A DNA stretch of 64,000 nt from an uncultured Oxalobacter sp. (GCA_934277985.1 CAKQWF010000005.1:1-64000); one strand, 5' to 3'; positions 47,742 to 56,941 are shown, numbered from the stretch's first letter. Notes: generated by a model from the sequence alone, not told the origin. Made by a program: numbers and translations.

Positions 47742-48056
47742 TTATCCTTTCGTGGAATATGTTCTGACAACCTGATCTTCATACGGATAAACATGCGCTT
47801 TTGTGTAGCATGTAAACCAGATTCCCAGAATGCCGGTTAAAGGAAACAAAGACATTACAAAAAGAAAACCCAGATCAATCCGTCCGAAAATTTTCAGATT
47901 GCCTATATTTGGAAAAATGCCTTGCACGGAAAACAGGCATAAAAAAACCAATGTGAAAAAAGTCAGAAGTGGGATGACAAATTTCAGACGATTGTTTTTT
48001 GCTTTTTTGAACGCGATAGAATTAAATGCACTTTGCCAGTCAATAACTTTTTTCAT
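47742..48056 (-). CDS. DUF485 (YjcH-type) small membrane protein
   Basis: A 104-residue inner-membrane protein with two hydrophobic spans (FVIPLLTFFTLVFLCLFSV and LGFLFVMSLFPLTGILGIWF). This is the DUF485/YjcH family, almost always encoded just before ActP-type symporters. Its stop is 6 bases before the symporter start. AGGGAGAATCGAA precedes its ATG, a strong ribosome-binding site. It opens the yjcH-symporter-nitrilase unit. Confidence 0.87.
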   Translation of the reverse strand: MKKVIDWQSAFNSIAFKKAKNNRLKFVIPLLTFFTLVFLCLFSVQGIFPNIGNLKIFGRIDLGFLFVMSLFPLTGILGIWFTCYTKAHVYPYEDQVVRTYSTKG

Positions 48057-48145
48057 TTCGATTCTCCCTATCTAATAGTTTTTCGTAGAGGCCGTCAGTA
48101 CAAATTAGGGCTACAATGCTGTTTTTCAGAAAGTTTTTCCGGACT

Positions 48146-49156
48146 ATGTCGGAAATTACCTATCCTTTTGGCAAGACAGTCCCGACAAGAGATGCGGCAA
48201 TAATCGTGCCAGATGTTGCTTGGCTGCGTATGCCGTTACCTTACGTGCTGAATCACGTCAATATCTGGCTGATCAAAGACAGCGATGGATGGTGTGCGGT
48301 CGATACCGGTGCGACTTGTGCAGTCGGCATACAAGTCTGGGAAAACAGTTTGCGGACATACCGTCTTGTCAAACAGGTCGTAACCCATGCGCATCCGGAT
48401 CATGCCGGAATGGCCGGCTGGCTGGAAAAAAAGACAGGTGCTTCCTTGTGGATGACGCATGGCGGATATCTGTCTGCGCTTGCACGTTTGAACCAGTGGG
48501 GAAATTATTCGGTCGGCGCGATGGTACATCTTTTCCGTATGCACGGACTGGATGAAGAACGGCTGGATATGCTGGCTTCATATGAAGGCGTATACCGGCG
48601 TGATTGTCCTTTTTTGCCCGCTACCTTTCATGGTCTGCGTGACGGCAGCGATATGGTGATCGGTGACGATGTCTGGGAAGTGATGACCGGTTACGGACAT
48701 GCAGTGGAGCATGCCTCGTTTTATTGCAGGAAGAAAAAGCTGCTTTTGGCAGGCGATATGCTGTTGCCCAGCATTATCACCAATATTCCGGTCGCGCCTG
48801 CCAATCCGGAGGACGATCCGTTACAGGATTTTCTCGACTCGATACGGCGTTACCGTGATTTACCCGACGATGTACTCGTTTTGCCGGCGCACGGCCGTCC
48901 GTTTACCGGAATCCAGGCGCGCCTTGATTTTCTGGAATCCTATCACCGGTCGCGAATCGGGAAAGTTTTGTCGGTATGCAGCATAGCCTGTACGGCTCGC
49001 GATATCGTGCCGGTATTGTTTGAAAAGGGAATGGACGAAGTCCATCAGTGCATGTTTGCCATGGGTGAGTCAATTGCTTACCTGAATCATCTGGAAAAAC
49101 AGGGAAAACTGGCCAGACAGGAGCGGGAAGGAGAGATCCGTTTTGTCAAAGTCTGA
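48146..49156 (+). CDS. MBL-fold metallo-hydrolase
   Basis: A 336-residue metallo-beta-lactamase-fold enzyme. The metal motif HAHPDHAG lies near residue 80, with further ligands in GHAVEHASFY, LAGDMLLP and LPAHGRPF. Relatives hydrolyse thioesters, glyoxalase-like substrates or lactones; the substrate is not evident. I use the ATG at 48146; a TACAAT box at 48113-48118 overlaps an earlier ATG (48116), which argues for the later start. Confidence 0.88.
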   Translation: MSEITYPFGKTVPTRDAAIIVPDVAWLRMPLPYVLNHVNIWLIKDSDGWCAVDTGATCAVGIQVWENSLRTYRLVKQVVTHAHPDHAGMAGWLEKKTGASLWMTHGGYLSALARLNQWGNYSVGAMVHLFRMHGLDEERLDMLASYEGVYRRDCPFLPATFHGLRDGSDMVIGDDVWEVMTGYGHAVEHASFYCRKKKLLLAGDMLLPSIITNIPVAPANPEDDPLQDFLDSIRRYRDLPDDVLVLPAHGRPFTGIQARLDFLESYHRSRIGKVLSVCSIACTARDIVPVLFEKGMDEVHQCMFAMGESIAYLNHLEKQGKLARQEREGEIRFVKV

Positions 49157-49186
49157 AAAATCGGCCGGCAATTTTTTGCCGGCCGA
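49156..49186 (-). terminator. Terminator after lrgA-lrgB
   Basis: TCGGCCGGCA (49161-49170) and TGCCGGCCGA (49177-49186) form a perfect 10-base stem with a short loop. On the minus strand it is followed by TTTTT, so it terminates the lrgAB transcript; it also sits just past the stop of the plus-strand MBL gene. Confidence 0.8.
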
Positions 49187-49191
49187 CAAAT

Positions 49192-49887
49192 TCAGATGCC
49201 GAACAGATGCAGGATGTAGGGGGTGAGCAAACCGGTCAATGTACCGTTGACGATCAGCCCGAGACTCGAATAGACGCCAAGTTTGATGTTTTTGTCCATG
49301 GCGTGCGAAGTGCCGACGGCATGGGCGGCGGCGCCCAGTGCCAGTCCTTGTGCGATCGGACTTTTCACACCGACCAGTCGCAGGAATTTCAGCCCGAAAA
49401 TCGCCCCCAGAATACCGGTGATGATGACAATGATCGCCGTCAGGGACGGAATGCCGCCGGTCAGGCTGGAGACTTCCATCGCGATAGGCGTGGTCGCCGA
49501 TTTGGGGGCCAGCGAAATGGCGACATCCATGCTGGCGCCCAGATAATGCGCGATCAGAAAAGCCGATACGGCACCGACAATACATCCCACAAGCTGGCAG
49601 GCCATGATCGGAACGGCCTGTTTGCGGATTTGTTCGATTTGCTGATAAAGCGGGACACCCAGTGCGACGATGGCCGGTTTGAGCAGGAATTCGATATATT
49701 TTCCGCCGGCATAATACGTTTCATAGGAAATATCACCCACTTTCAGAATCAGGATGATCAGAATGATCGCTACCAGAATCGGGTTCAGTATGATGGATTT
49801 GAGGCGTTTCTGTAACAGTTGTGCGCCCCAAAACAGCCCCACCGTCATGGTGACGGCAAACAGTTCACTATGCAGAAAGTCACTCAT
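49192..49887 (-). CDS. lrgB: LrgB/CidB family membrane protein
   Basis: A 231-residue polytopic protein of the LrgB/CidB family, in some bacteria linked to control of murein hydrolases and holin-like activity or to transport of small acids such as glycolate/pyruvate. Family blocks SLAPKSATTPIAMEVS and GAAAHAVGTSHAM are present. It overlaps lrgA by four bases. Confidence 0.92.
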   Translation of the reverse strand: MSDFLHSELFAVTMTVGLFWGAQLLQKRLKSIILNPILVAIILIILILKVGDISYETYYAGGKYIEFLLKPAIVALGVPLYQQIEQIRKQAVPIMACQLVGCIVGAVSAFLIAHYLGASMDVAISLAPKSATTPIAMEVSSLTGGIPSLTAIIVIITGILGAIFGLKFLRLVGVKSPIAQGLALGAAAHAVGTSHAMDKNIKLGVYSSLGLIVNGTLTGLLTPYILHLFGI

Positions 49888-50222
49888 AGTATTTTACGGA
49901 TAATTTGATAGGTCCAGCCGGTGGCTGCCAGAACAAGCAGCATACTGATCAGTGTGGCAGCGACGATCGGGATCAGCTGTGCCTGAATAATGCCGAGATA
50001 CAACATCAGGGCGACGCCGGGCGGAACGAAAAACAGTCCGAGATGGGACAACAGAAAATCGGAAAATCCCTTGACCCATTCAAGCTTGACAAGACCGGTC
50101 TTGAGCAGGAAGGTCAGAATCAGCATGCCCAAAAGCGATGAGGGAAAATGAATATGGGTCACGTGAACGATCAGTTCTGCAAGGGCAAGACACAGAAGAA
50201 TAATGGAACATTGACGAAGCAT
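49884..50222 (-). CDS. lrgA: LrgA/CidA family holin-like protein
   Basis: A 112-residue small membrane protein with four hydrophobic segments, including LPSSLLGM-type motif seen as FPSSLLGMLILTFLL. It partners LrgB, with which it overlaps by four bases. The ATG at 50222 has AAGGAATCC in front; the frame is open to 50270 but without a better start. The pair could form a pyruvate- or glycolate-type transport unit or a murein-hydrolase control pair. Confidence 0.9.
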   Translation of the reverse strand: MLRQCSIILLCLALAELIVHVTHIHFPSSLLGMLILTFLLKTGLVKLEWVKGFSDFLLSHLGLFFVPPGVALMLYLGIIQAQLIPIVAATLISMLLVLAATGWTYQIIRKIL

Positions 50223-50321
50223 TTGGATTCCTTGCGAAAAGCATAACAATGTGCACGCATACGATAGCACTATTCATGTTTTCCGGCAGCAGGGAATCAA
50301 TGAGAAAATGTTCGGTGAATG

Positions 50322-51281
50322 TTAATGCAATGAACGGGATATGTCGGCCCCCGGAATGTTTTGTTCCGAAAGCAGAAGGGCCAGCGCTTTTTCGCAATCC
50401 TTGCATCCTGCGAGCAGACCTTCATGGAACAGATCAAACGCTTTTTTGATGTCCTGTTTTAGGCCGTTTCCTTTTTTGTAGAGCGTACCGAGCCAGACGT
50501 AAGCCGGCAAAAAGCCCTCGGCAATGGCGCGTTGCATCAGTTGCAGCCCGGTTTGCGTATTGGTTTTGCCATGACTGCCGGTAATGAGGTGGTGGCCGAG
50601 AATGGCCATGGTACGTTCATCGCCGCAGTCGGCGACTTTCCATAGCCAGTCATGGGCCAGCTCGATATCCCGGGCGACATATTTGCCTTCGAAGTAAAGG
50701 TCGGACAAATGATTGCCTGCATTGAGATAACCGTCACGAAAAGCGGATACAAGTTTCTGCAATCCGGCATCGGCGTTCGGTATACAGCCTTCACCCTTGA
50801 GCAGCATCATTCCGACAGTCGCTCTGGCAGAGAGAACGCCATGTTCACCTGCATAAGACAGCAGTTCGAAAGCCTTTGATGTATCGGCCGGGACACCATA
50901 GCCTGACTGGTATAGCCATCCCAGATTGGCATATGCCCTGGGTTCGCCCAGGGCGATCGCTTTTTCATACCAGCGAACGCCCTCGTCGAGATCCTGTGTG
51001 ACTGCAATACCCAGCGCGTGGATTTTCCCCATGTGGAACGTGGCGGCAGGATGATGCTGTTCTGCCAGTGACCTGATGCGTTCGATGGCGTTGAAATAGT
51101 TGACCGGGGTCAGCGATTCCGTATCCGTTTGTGTGTCGATCCGTGATTTTGCCTGTTCGAGAAATTTGGCATTTACCGGAGAATGGATGACATAGCAAAT
51201 GAAATCGCCTTTTGCATTACTGGAACCGATTTCGGACCAGATAATGTCATCGATTTCGTCATCAGGGTGTTTTACTGTCAT
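50322..51281 (-). CDS. Sel1-repeat protein
   Basis: A 319-residue protein with about six Sel1-like repeats of some 36 residues each (for example AYANLGWLYQSGYGVPAD and AYVWLGTLYKKGNGLKQD), from about residue 75 to 300. There is no signal peptide and the N-terminal 70 residues are unlike the repeats. Sel1 proteins act as protein-interaction scaffolds; no partner can be named. Its 3' end lies 99 bases from lrgA. Confidence 0.85.
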   Translation of the reverse strand: MTVKHPDDEIDDIIWSEIGSSNAKGDFICYVIHSPVNAKFLEQAKSRIDTQTDTESLTPVNYFNAIERIRSLAEQHHPAATFHMGKIHALGIAVTQDLDEGVRWYEKAIALGEPRAYANLGWLYQSGYGVPADTSKAFELLSYAGEHGVLSARATVGMMLLKGEGCIPNADAGLQKLVSAFRDGYLNAGNHLSDLYFEGKYVARDIELAHDWLWKVADCGDERTMAILGHHLITGSHGKTNTQTGLQLMQRAIAEGFLPAYVWLGTLYKKGNGLKQDIKKAFDLFHEGLLAGCKDCEKALALLLSEQNIPGADISRSLH

Positions 51282-51329
51282 GCATGCAGCCTGTGCAGAA
51301 CGGGATGGCTGTCCCGGTATGGCGGGAAA

Positions 51330-51584
51330 TCAGAAGAACGGTCTGGGATCCTCTACCGAGATGCGATACTGGTATTTCAGATCGCTGTTTGCACTTGGCG
51401 GGAGCGGCATCAGGCCACGAGGATCGAGACGTACCTTGTACAGGGGAACAGGATCTGCGCCTTCTTTTTTATCCCATTCGAAAACGGCATATGGAATGCC
51501 GTCCAGATAGACCAGATCGACGATGACAAGTCCCTGCATTTCGCCGGCACGGGAAACAAGAGTGCGAATTTTTGATATTTCCAT
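51330..51584 (-). CDS. Hypothetical protein, 84 residues
   Basis: A small soluble protein with no family I recognise. It looks like a compact beta-rich domain (MQGLVIVDLVYLDGIPYAVFEW) with a proline-rich C-terminal part (LMPLPPSANSD, then DPRPFF). No signal peptide or membrane segment. The ATG at 51584 has a weak GGAATTC upstream. It sits between the Sel1 gene (48 bases away) and moeB (143 bases away) on the same strand. It looks real because of intact frame and ordinary codon use, but function is unknown. Confidence 0.65.
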   Translation of the reverse strand: MEISKIRTLVSRAGEMQGLVIVDLVYLDGIPYAVFEWDKKEGADPVPLYKVRLDPRGLMPLPPSANSDLKYQYRISVEDPRPFF

Positions 51585-51727
51585 AAAAGAATTCCAGCTA
51601 GACAAATAATAAAAAGAATTTCGTTGAAACCAGACTAACGATAGCATGATATTGCAAATATTGTTATCCGGTTTGTGCGTTTCGGTGAAAGTCAGCTCAA
51701 AAAGAGGCAAGTCGTGCCGGTCGCAGG

Positions 51728-52510
51728 CTATACATTTTCTGCAAGTGTTTTGCCGATGGCGCGTCCTGAACAGACAGGGCAATCAGGGTTGCGGTCAATC
51801 CGGATTTTCGTCCATTCCATGGTCAACGCATCCAGAAGCCAGAGTGATCCTGCCAGTGACTGGCCGATACCTGCAGCCAGCTTGAGTGCCTCGGCTGCTT
51901 GCATGGTGCCGATGATGCCGACCAGCGGTGCGAAAACACCGACCTGTGCAGCCTTGATATCTTCGAAATGCTGGTCTTCCGGAAACAGGCAGGCATAGCA
52001 TGGAGAATCCTGTCGTCGCGGATCGTAAACGGATATTTGTCCGTCGAATCCGACGACGGCACCGGAAACGAGCGGTTTGCCCAGTGTCATGCAGGCACGG
52101 TTGATCGCAAGGCGTGTTTTGAAATTGTCGGTACAATCCAGTACGACATCGGCAGCACCGACCAGTTCCGCTAGGCTGTTTTCATCGACTCTTTCAGTAA
52201 CGGCGACAACATCGACAGTCGGATTGATTTGCCCAAGCGCGATTTTGCCGGATTGCGCCTTGTTCATGCCGATCCGGTCGGTGGTGTGAAGGATCTGGCG
52301 TTGCAAGTTGGTCAGATCGACCTGGTCATCATCGACCAGCGTGATTTTTCCGAATCCCCCGGAAGCCAGATACAGGGATGCGGGTGAACCGAGACCACCT
52401 GCACCGATGACGAGCGCATGGGAAACCGCAATTTTCTCCTGTCCGGCCTCACCGAGGTCTGACAGGAGAATATGACGGGCATAACGCTGCCGTTGTTCGT
52501 CATTCATCAT
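51728..52510 (-). CDS. moeB: MoeB/ThiF family adenylyltransferase
   Basis: MoeB activates the small sulfur carrier MoaD for molybdopterin synthesis; ThiF does the same for thiamine. The 260 residues have the ATP loop VIGAGGLGSPASLYL, the Arg finger region, the zinc-binding pairs CYAC near 172 and CPVC near 244, and DCTDNFKTR. MoeB and ThiF cannot be told apart with certainty. Its ATG overlaps the ctpA stop, the conserved order moeB-ctpA-envC-gpmA. Confidence 0.9.
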   Translation of the reverse strand: MMNDEQRQRYARHILLSDLGEAGQEKIAVSHALVIGAGGLGSPASLYLASGGFGKITLVDDDQVDLTNLQRQILHTTDRIGMNKAQSGKIALGQINPTVDVVAVTERVDENSLAELVGAADVVLDCTDNFKTRLAINRACMTLGKPLVSGAVVGFDGQISVYDPRRQDSPCYACLFPEDQHFEDIKAAQVGVFAPLVGIIGTMQAAEALKLAAGIGQSLAGSLWLLDALTMEWTKIRIDRNPDCPVCSGRAIGKTLAENV

Positions 52511-53979
52511 TTGCCGTCAGCGGGTTTTTCCTGTTTGTTTGCCGGAGCGGCATCCTTGTTTTCCATCTTTTTGTCATCGGTTTTTTTGTCATCGGTTTTC
52601 GTCTTTGACAGTTTCACCGGCTTGCCCTTCAGGTGGTTGATGGCCTGCATCAGCTGGAAGTCCTTTTTCGTACCGTATTCGATAGGTTTGTAGTTTTTGG
52701 CGTTTTCCAGCAATTTCAACTCGTCTTCCGTATCGAGGCGATCTTCCTGTTTGACTTCTTCATCACCGTTGGTCAGATGTTTCGAGAGATCCGCTTCACG
52801 GATTCTCAGTCCGTTGATACCATCGCCATCTGCCGTTTCGTCCACCATCAGATCGGGAACAATACCTTTGGCCTGAATGGAGCGATCGCTCGGTGTGTAA
52901 TAACGGGCTGTCGTCAGCTTGACTGCGGTATCTTCGGAAATCTGGCGAATGGTCTGTACCGAACCCTTGCCGAAAGTCTGCGTTCCCATAATGGTCGCGC
53001 GCTGATGATCCTGCAAGGCGCCTGCCACGATTTCGGATGCTGAGGCGGAACCGATATTGACAAGAACCACCATCGGAACCGTCTTGATCTGCGCAGGCAG
53101 CTTGGCCAGCGGGTCGTTGATGGTTCTTCCTGCATAGTATTCGGGCCGGGCGTAGAATTTCGCTTTCGATTCAGGCAACTGTCCGTCGGTAGAGACGATC
53201 AGCGAATCACGTGGCAGGAACATGGCGGCGACACCGACGGCGCCTGGCAGGATACCGCCCGGGTCATTGCGCAAATCGAGTACGATGCCCTTGATATTCG
53301 GATCCTTGGCGTAGATCCGGTTGATATGGGTAACGAGATCGTCGACCGTCGGTTCCTGGAACTGCGCGACACGCAGCCAGGCATAACCGGGTTCAACGAT
53401 TTTGGATTTGACGCTTTTTACCTGGATTTCCTCACGAACCAGCGTGATGATGATCGGTTTCGTGACGTTCTTGCGCGCAATCGTCAGGGTGATTTTTGTG
53501 TTCGGTTCGCCGCGCATTTGCTTGACGGCTTCATCCAGCGACAATCCCTTGACGGAAGTGTTGTCCAGTTTGGTAATGAGATCGCCCGGCTTGATGCCTG
53601 CGCGATAGGCTGGCGTGTCCTCGATCGGCGAAATGACCTTGACATAACCGTCTTCCATGCCGACTTCAATACCCAGACCGCCGAAACGGCCCTGTGTACC
53701 TTCTTTCAGCTCCTGAAAAGCTTTCTTGTCGAGATAGGCGGAATGGGGATCCAGAGACGAAACCATGCCCGATATGGCTTCCGTAAGCAATTTCTTGTCT
53801 TCCACCGGTTCGACGTAATCCGATTTAATCAGGCCGAATACGTCTGCCAGCTGGCGCAATTCATCCAGCGGCAAGGGCGCGGTCTGTTTTTGCGCCATGG
53901 CAGAAAACTGGATCGAGGCCACGACACCGACGACGATGCCCAGCCCTACCAGCAGGATGTTCCGAAATTTGTTACCCAT
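52507..53979 (-). CDS. ctpA: C-terminal processing peptidase, S41 family
   Basis: A periplasmic tail-specific protease that cuts proteins at their C-termini. The 490 residues have an N-terminal anchor, a PDZ domain near residues 95-165 (GIKPGDLITKLDNTS) and the protease core with nucleophile Ser in GSASASEIVAGALQ near 313 and the Lys in GTQTFGKGSVQT near 336. The C-terminal 90 residues are charged and end in a Lys/Asp-rich tail. It follows envC by three bases. Confidence 0.95.
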   Translation of the reverse strand: MGNKFRNILLVGLGIVVGVVASIQFSAMAQKQTAPLPLDELRQLADVFGLIKSDYVEPVEDKKLLTEAISGMVSSLDPHSAYLDKKAFQELKEGTQGRFGGLGIEVGMEDGYVKVISPIEDTPAYRAGIKPGDLITKLDNTSVKGLSLDEAVKQMRGEPNTKITLTIARKNVTKPIIITLVREEIQVKSVKSKIVEPGYAWLRVAQFQEPTVDDLVTHINRIYAKDPNIKGIVLDLRNDPGGILPGAVGVAAMFLPRDSLIVSTDGQLPESKAKFYARPEYYAGRTINDPLAKLPAQIKTVPMVVLVNIGSASASEIVAGALQDHQRATIMGTQTFGKGSVQTIRQISEDTAVKLTTARYYTPSDRSIQAKGIVPDLMVDETADGDGINGLRIREADLSKHLTNGDEEVKQEDRLDTEDELKLLENAKNYKPIEYGTKKDFQLMQAINHLKGKPVKLSKTKTDDKKTDDKKMENKDAAPANKQEKPADGK

Positions 53980-53982
53980 GTA

Positions 53983-55335
53983 TCACCTTATCCAGTCGAG
54001 AGGATTATAGGCACGCCCATTGTGCCGCACTTCGAAGTATAACCCGGTTTCCGTATTCTCACCGCTGTTGCCGGCGCTTGCAATGGTATCCCCGGCCGAC
54101 ACATTATCCCCGACCCGTCTGGAGAGGGATTGTGCATTGCCGTAAATGGTCATGTACTGGTTGCCGTGATCGATAATGATCAGGTTGCCGAATCCCCTGA
54201 GAAAATCGGCAAAGACGACACGGCCGTTTGCGACGGCATGCACCGGGGCACCCGATGATGTTTTGATGAAAATGCCTTTCCAGCTTGGGCCGTCCGCACG
54301 TTTCATGCCGTAACGGGCAGTGATCGTACCGGATACCGGCATTCTCAGGTGGCCGCGCATGCGGCCGAACGCGCTGGTCGTGTCGGGACGATAGGGAGCT
54401 TCCCGTACGGTTTCCGTTTCATCACGTGTTACGCGGGTTTTGCCGGAAGATTTTTTGCGTGCGGCCTGACGTTGTTCGGCCTGTCGTCTTTCCGCAGCCT
54501 TGCGTTGGGCCTTGATGGCACGATTAAGGCGGCTGACCAGTCCGGCCAGGCGTTTTTCATCCTGTGCCAGTCGTTCGGCTTCTTTTTTCTGTGAAGCCAG
54601 TTTTTCGGAAAGTTGTGCAAGCAGAACAGCGTGCTGGGCTTTTTCCTTTTCGAGAATGTTTTTTTGTTTGTTTGTCTGGTTGACGATTTTTTCCAGTTCC
54701 TGCCGGGTACGGTTTGTTTCCATCCGTTTGGCATGGAGGGTGTCCAGATTGTCGCGTAACGACTCGATCAGCTTCGCATAGGCGATGGAGAAATAGTTCA
54801 TATACTGCAATTCGCGGCTGATGCGGTTGGGGTTGTCGCCCGAGAAAAGCAGTTTCATCCGGTTTTCGCCACCTGAGATGTATTGCTGTTGCATGATTCC
54901 TGCAAGCTGGCGTTGTTGTCTGGCAACGACGGCCTGGAGCTGTGCGTGCTCGGATGAAAGTCGGGAAAGTCGGTCTTCTGTCAGGTTTTTTTGCTTGCCG
55001 AGTTCCGACAGCGAACGTTCCGTCGATGAAATGGCTTTTTCCGATTCCGCCAGTTCTTCGGCTGCCTTGCCCTTGGCTTTTTCGGTACGGGTGATTTCCT
55101 TTTTCAGGGTGTTCAACTGACGATGCAATTTCTGCTGTTCGGCTTCGGCGGCCTGTTTCTGGCGGGTCTTGCTTTGTGTGGTGGTGCCGCGTTGACGAAC
55201 GACGCGTTTTGTTCCCGTCTTCCGGGATGTCTTTTTCTGTTTTGCAGAAGTTTCCGGGGTTTTCGCTGCCTGTGCGGCAGGAAAAGTCGCAACAGTAAAC
55301 GCCAGCAGAAAAAAAAGAAAGAAAATCTTTTTCAT
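53983..55335 (-). CDS. envC: Murein hydrolase activator EnvC
   Basis: EnvC activates the amidases AmiA/AmiB (AmiC) at the division site. The 450 residues show a signal peptide, a Lys/Arg-rich segment, two long coiled-coil stretches (about 70-300) and a C-terminal LytM domain. The LytM active-site histidines are not in place: where active enzymes have HLHFE-type, here it reads GLYFEVRHNG, so it is a non-catalytic activator as expected. Three bases separate it from ctpA. Confidence 0.94.
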   Translation of the reverse strand: MKKIFFLFFLLAFTVATFPAAQAAKTPETSAKQKKTSRKTGTKRVVRQRGTTTQSKTRQKQAAEAEQQKLHRQLNTLKKEITRTEKAKGKAAEELAESEKAISSTERSLSELGKQKNLTEDRLSRLSSEHAQLQAVVARQQRQLAGIMQQQYISGGENRMKLLFSGDNPNRISRELQYMNYFSIAYAKLIESLRDNLDTLHAKRMETNRTRQELEKIVNQTNKQKNILEKEKAQHAVLLAQLSEKLASQKKEAERLAQDEKRLAGLVSRLNRAIKAQRKAAERRQAEQRQAARKKSSGKTRVTRDETETVREAPYRPDTTSAFGRMRGHLRMPVSGTITARYGMKRADGPSWKGIFIKTSSGAPVHAVANGRVVFADFLRGFGNLIIIDHGNQYMTIYGNAQSLSRRVGDNVSAGDTIASAGNSGENTETGLYFEVRHNGRAYNPLDWIR

Positions 55336-55390
55336 GCGTCATGCGGGGCAGAAGCATGGCTTCTGCCCATCAATTACAAAAGCTGTTCCA

Positions 55391-56137
55391 TCAGCTGGCA
55401 TTGCCTTGTGCCGCCACTTCCTGCAACGCTTCGGCGATCTTGTCGGGGTCGCCCAGATAGTAGTGGCGAACCGGTTTGAGATCGTCATCGAGTTCGTAAA
55501 CCAGCGGTTGACCGGTCGGTATGTTCAGCAAGGCGATATCCTTGTCGCTGATATTGTCCAGTTCCTTGATCAGGGCACGCAAACTGTTGCCGTGTGCAGC
55601 GACCAGAATGCGTTTTCCTTTCCTGATTTCCGGAGCGATCGATTCGTTCCAGAGTATCTTGACCCGCGCAACGGTATCCTTGAGACTTTCCGTAAGCGGG
55701 ATCTGGTCTCTGGAAAGGGATGCGTAGGCCGGCTCGTTATAAGCGGTTCGCGGATCATTCGGCAGTAACGGCTCTGCAGCCACTTCGTAGCTTCTGCGCA
55801 ACATGTGAACCTGATGTTCACCATATTTCCGGGCGGTTTCCGCCTTGTTGAGTCCCTGGAGGGCACCATAGTGGCGTTCGTTCAGACGCCAGCTGCAAAC
55901 GACCGGTACCCACATGGCATCCATCTCGTCGAGTACAATCCATAGCGTTCTGATCGCTCTTTTCAATACGGATGTATAGGCCATATCGAATTCAAAACCG
56001 GCTTCCATGAGAATGCGACCAGCTGCGCGTGCCTCATTTTTGCCCCGTTCGGTCAGATCGACATCAGTCCAGCCTGTAAACCGGTTCTCATGGTTCCAGA
56101 TGGATTGACCGTGCCGCATGAAAACTATTTTATGCAT
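55391..56137 (-). CDS. gpmA: 2,3-Bisphosphoglycerate-dependent phosphoglycerate mutase
   Basis: GpmA interconverts 3- and 2-phosphoglycerate in glycolysis. The 248 residues match the family: catalytic His9 in [26 protein letters not shown], and the second His in [12 protein letters not shown]. It is divergent from the rhodanese gene. A TATAAT box at 56186-56191 may be the -10 of that plus-strand gene. Confidence 0.97.
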   Translation of the reverse strand: MHKIVFMRHGQSIWNHENRFTGWTDVDLTERGKNEARAAGRILMEAGFEFDMAYTSVLKRAIRTLWIVLDEMDAMWVPVVCSWRLNERHYGALQGLNKAETARKYGEHQVHMLRRSYEVAAEPLLPNDPRTAYNEPAYASLSRDQIPLTESLKDTVARVKILWNESIAPEIRKGKRILVAAHGNSLRALIKELDNISDKDIALLNIPTGQPLVYELDDDLKPVRHYYLGDPDKIAEALQEVAAQGNAS

Positions 56138-56230
56138 AATCGAAACGAAAATAAGTTATACCGAATGTCCCGTGTCTTTCTATTTTATAATGTATCGGTT
56201 TGTTATCGTTGACTTCTGCAGGATAAACCC

Positions 56231-56629
56231 GTGAATTTTATTAGAGACAACATTTTTCTTATCTGTGTGGCACTGTATTGTATCGGTGCACTGGTCTGGC
56301 CATACATCCGCAAGGGCGCGAAAATCACCAATTCCCAGGCCACCAAGATCATCAACAAGGGCAAGACGGCCATTATCGATATCCGTGACCAGAAGCAGTA
56401 TCAGGCCGGCCATATCCTGAACGCCGTGCATGTGCCGTTGACCAGTTTGCAGGAACGTATCCAGAAACTGGAAAAATTCAAGGGACAACCGATCATCATC
56501 GTGGACGAATCCGGCAAGGAATCGGACAAGGCCGCTTCCATCCTGAAAAAAGAGGGATTTAGCCAGATCAATATTCTCAAGGGCGGTATGACAGGATGGG
56601 TCGGTGAAGGGTTGCCCGTGACCAAATGA
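56231..56629 (+). CDS. Membrane-anchored rhodanese-like protein
   Basis: A 132-residue protein: one N-terminal membrane helix (FLICVALYCIGALVWPYI) and a rhodanese fold with AIIDIRDQKQYQAGHI. The usual catalytic Cys of the active-site loop is missing; the loop reads IIIVDESGKESDKAA, so sulfurtransferase activity is unlikely. It may serve as a binding or regulatory domain. It heads the rhodanese-grxC-secB-gpsA run typical of betaproteobacteria. Confidence 0.85.
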   Translation: MNFIRDNIFLICVALYCIGALVWPYIRKGAKITNSQATKIINKGKTAIIDIRDQKQYQAGHILNAVHVPLTSLQERIQKLEKFKGQPIIIVDESGKESDKAASILKKEGFSQINILKGGMTGWVGEGLPVTK

Positions 56630-56647
56630 AATGAAAGGGGAACAGTC

Positions 56648-56911
56648 ATGACAGTTCGCGTGGTGATGTACAGCACGAAAGTTTGTCCCTATTGCATGAT
56701 GGCCGAGCGATTGCTGAAATCGCGTGGTGTATCGGATATCGAAAAAATCCTCGTCGATGGCGACGACAATCTGCGTGCGGAAATGATCGAAAAAACCGGT
56801 CGTCGTACCGTTCCGCAGATTTTTATCGGCGAAACCCATGTGGGAGGATTCGATGATTTGTCCGCGCTGGACAAGGCAGGCAAGCTTATGCCGCTTTTGC
56901 AGGCCAGCTGA
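56648..56911 (+). CDS. grxC: Glutaredoxin 3
   Basis: GrxC is a small dithiol glutaredoxin of 87 residues that reduces disulfides with glutathione. The active site CPYC lies at 13-16, followed by the cis-Pro TVPQIFIGETHVGGFDDL motif. It lies 18 bases after the rhodanese gene and 30 bases before secB. AAAGGGGAACAGTC precedes its start. Confidence 0.96.
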   Translation: MTVRVVMYSTKVCPYCMMAERLLKSRGVSDIEKILVDGDDNLRAEMIEKTGRRTVPQIFIGETHVGGFDDLSALDKAGKLMPLLQAS

Positions 56912-56941
56912 TCGTTTTTTGTTATTTTTTCCGGAGTAATT

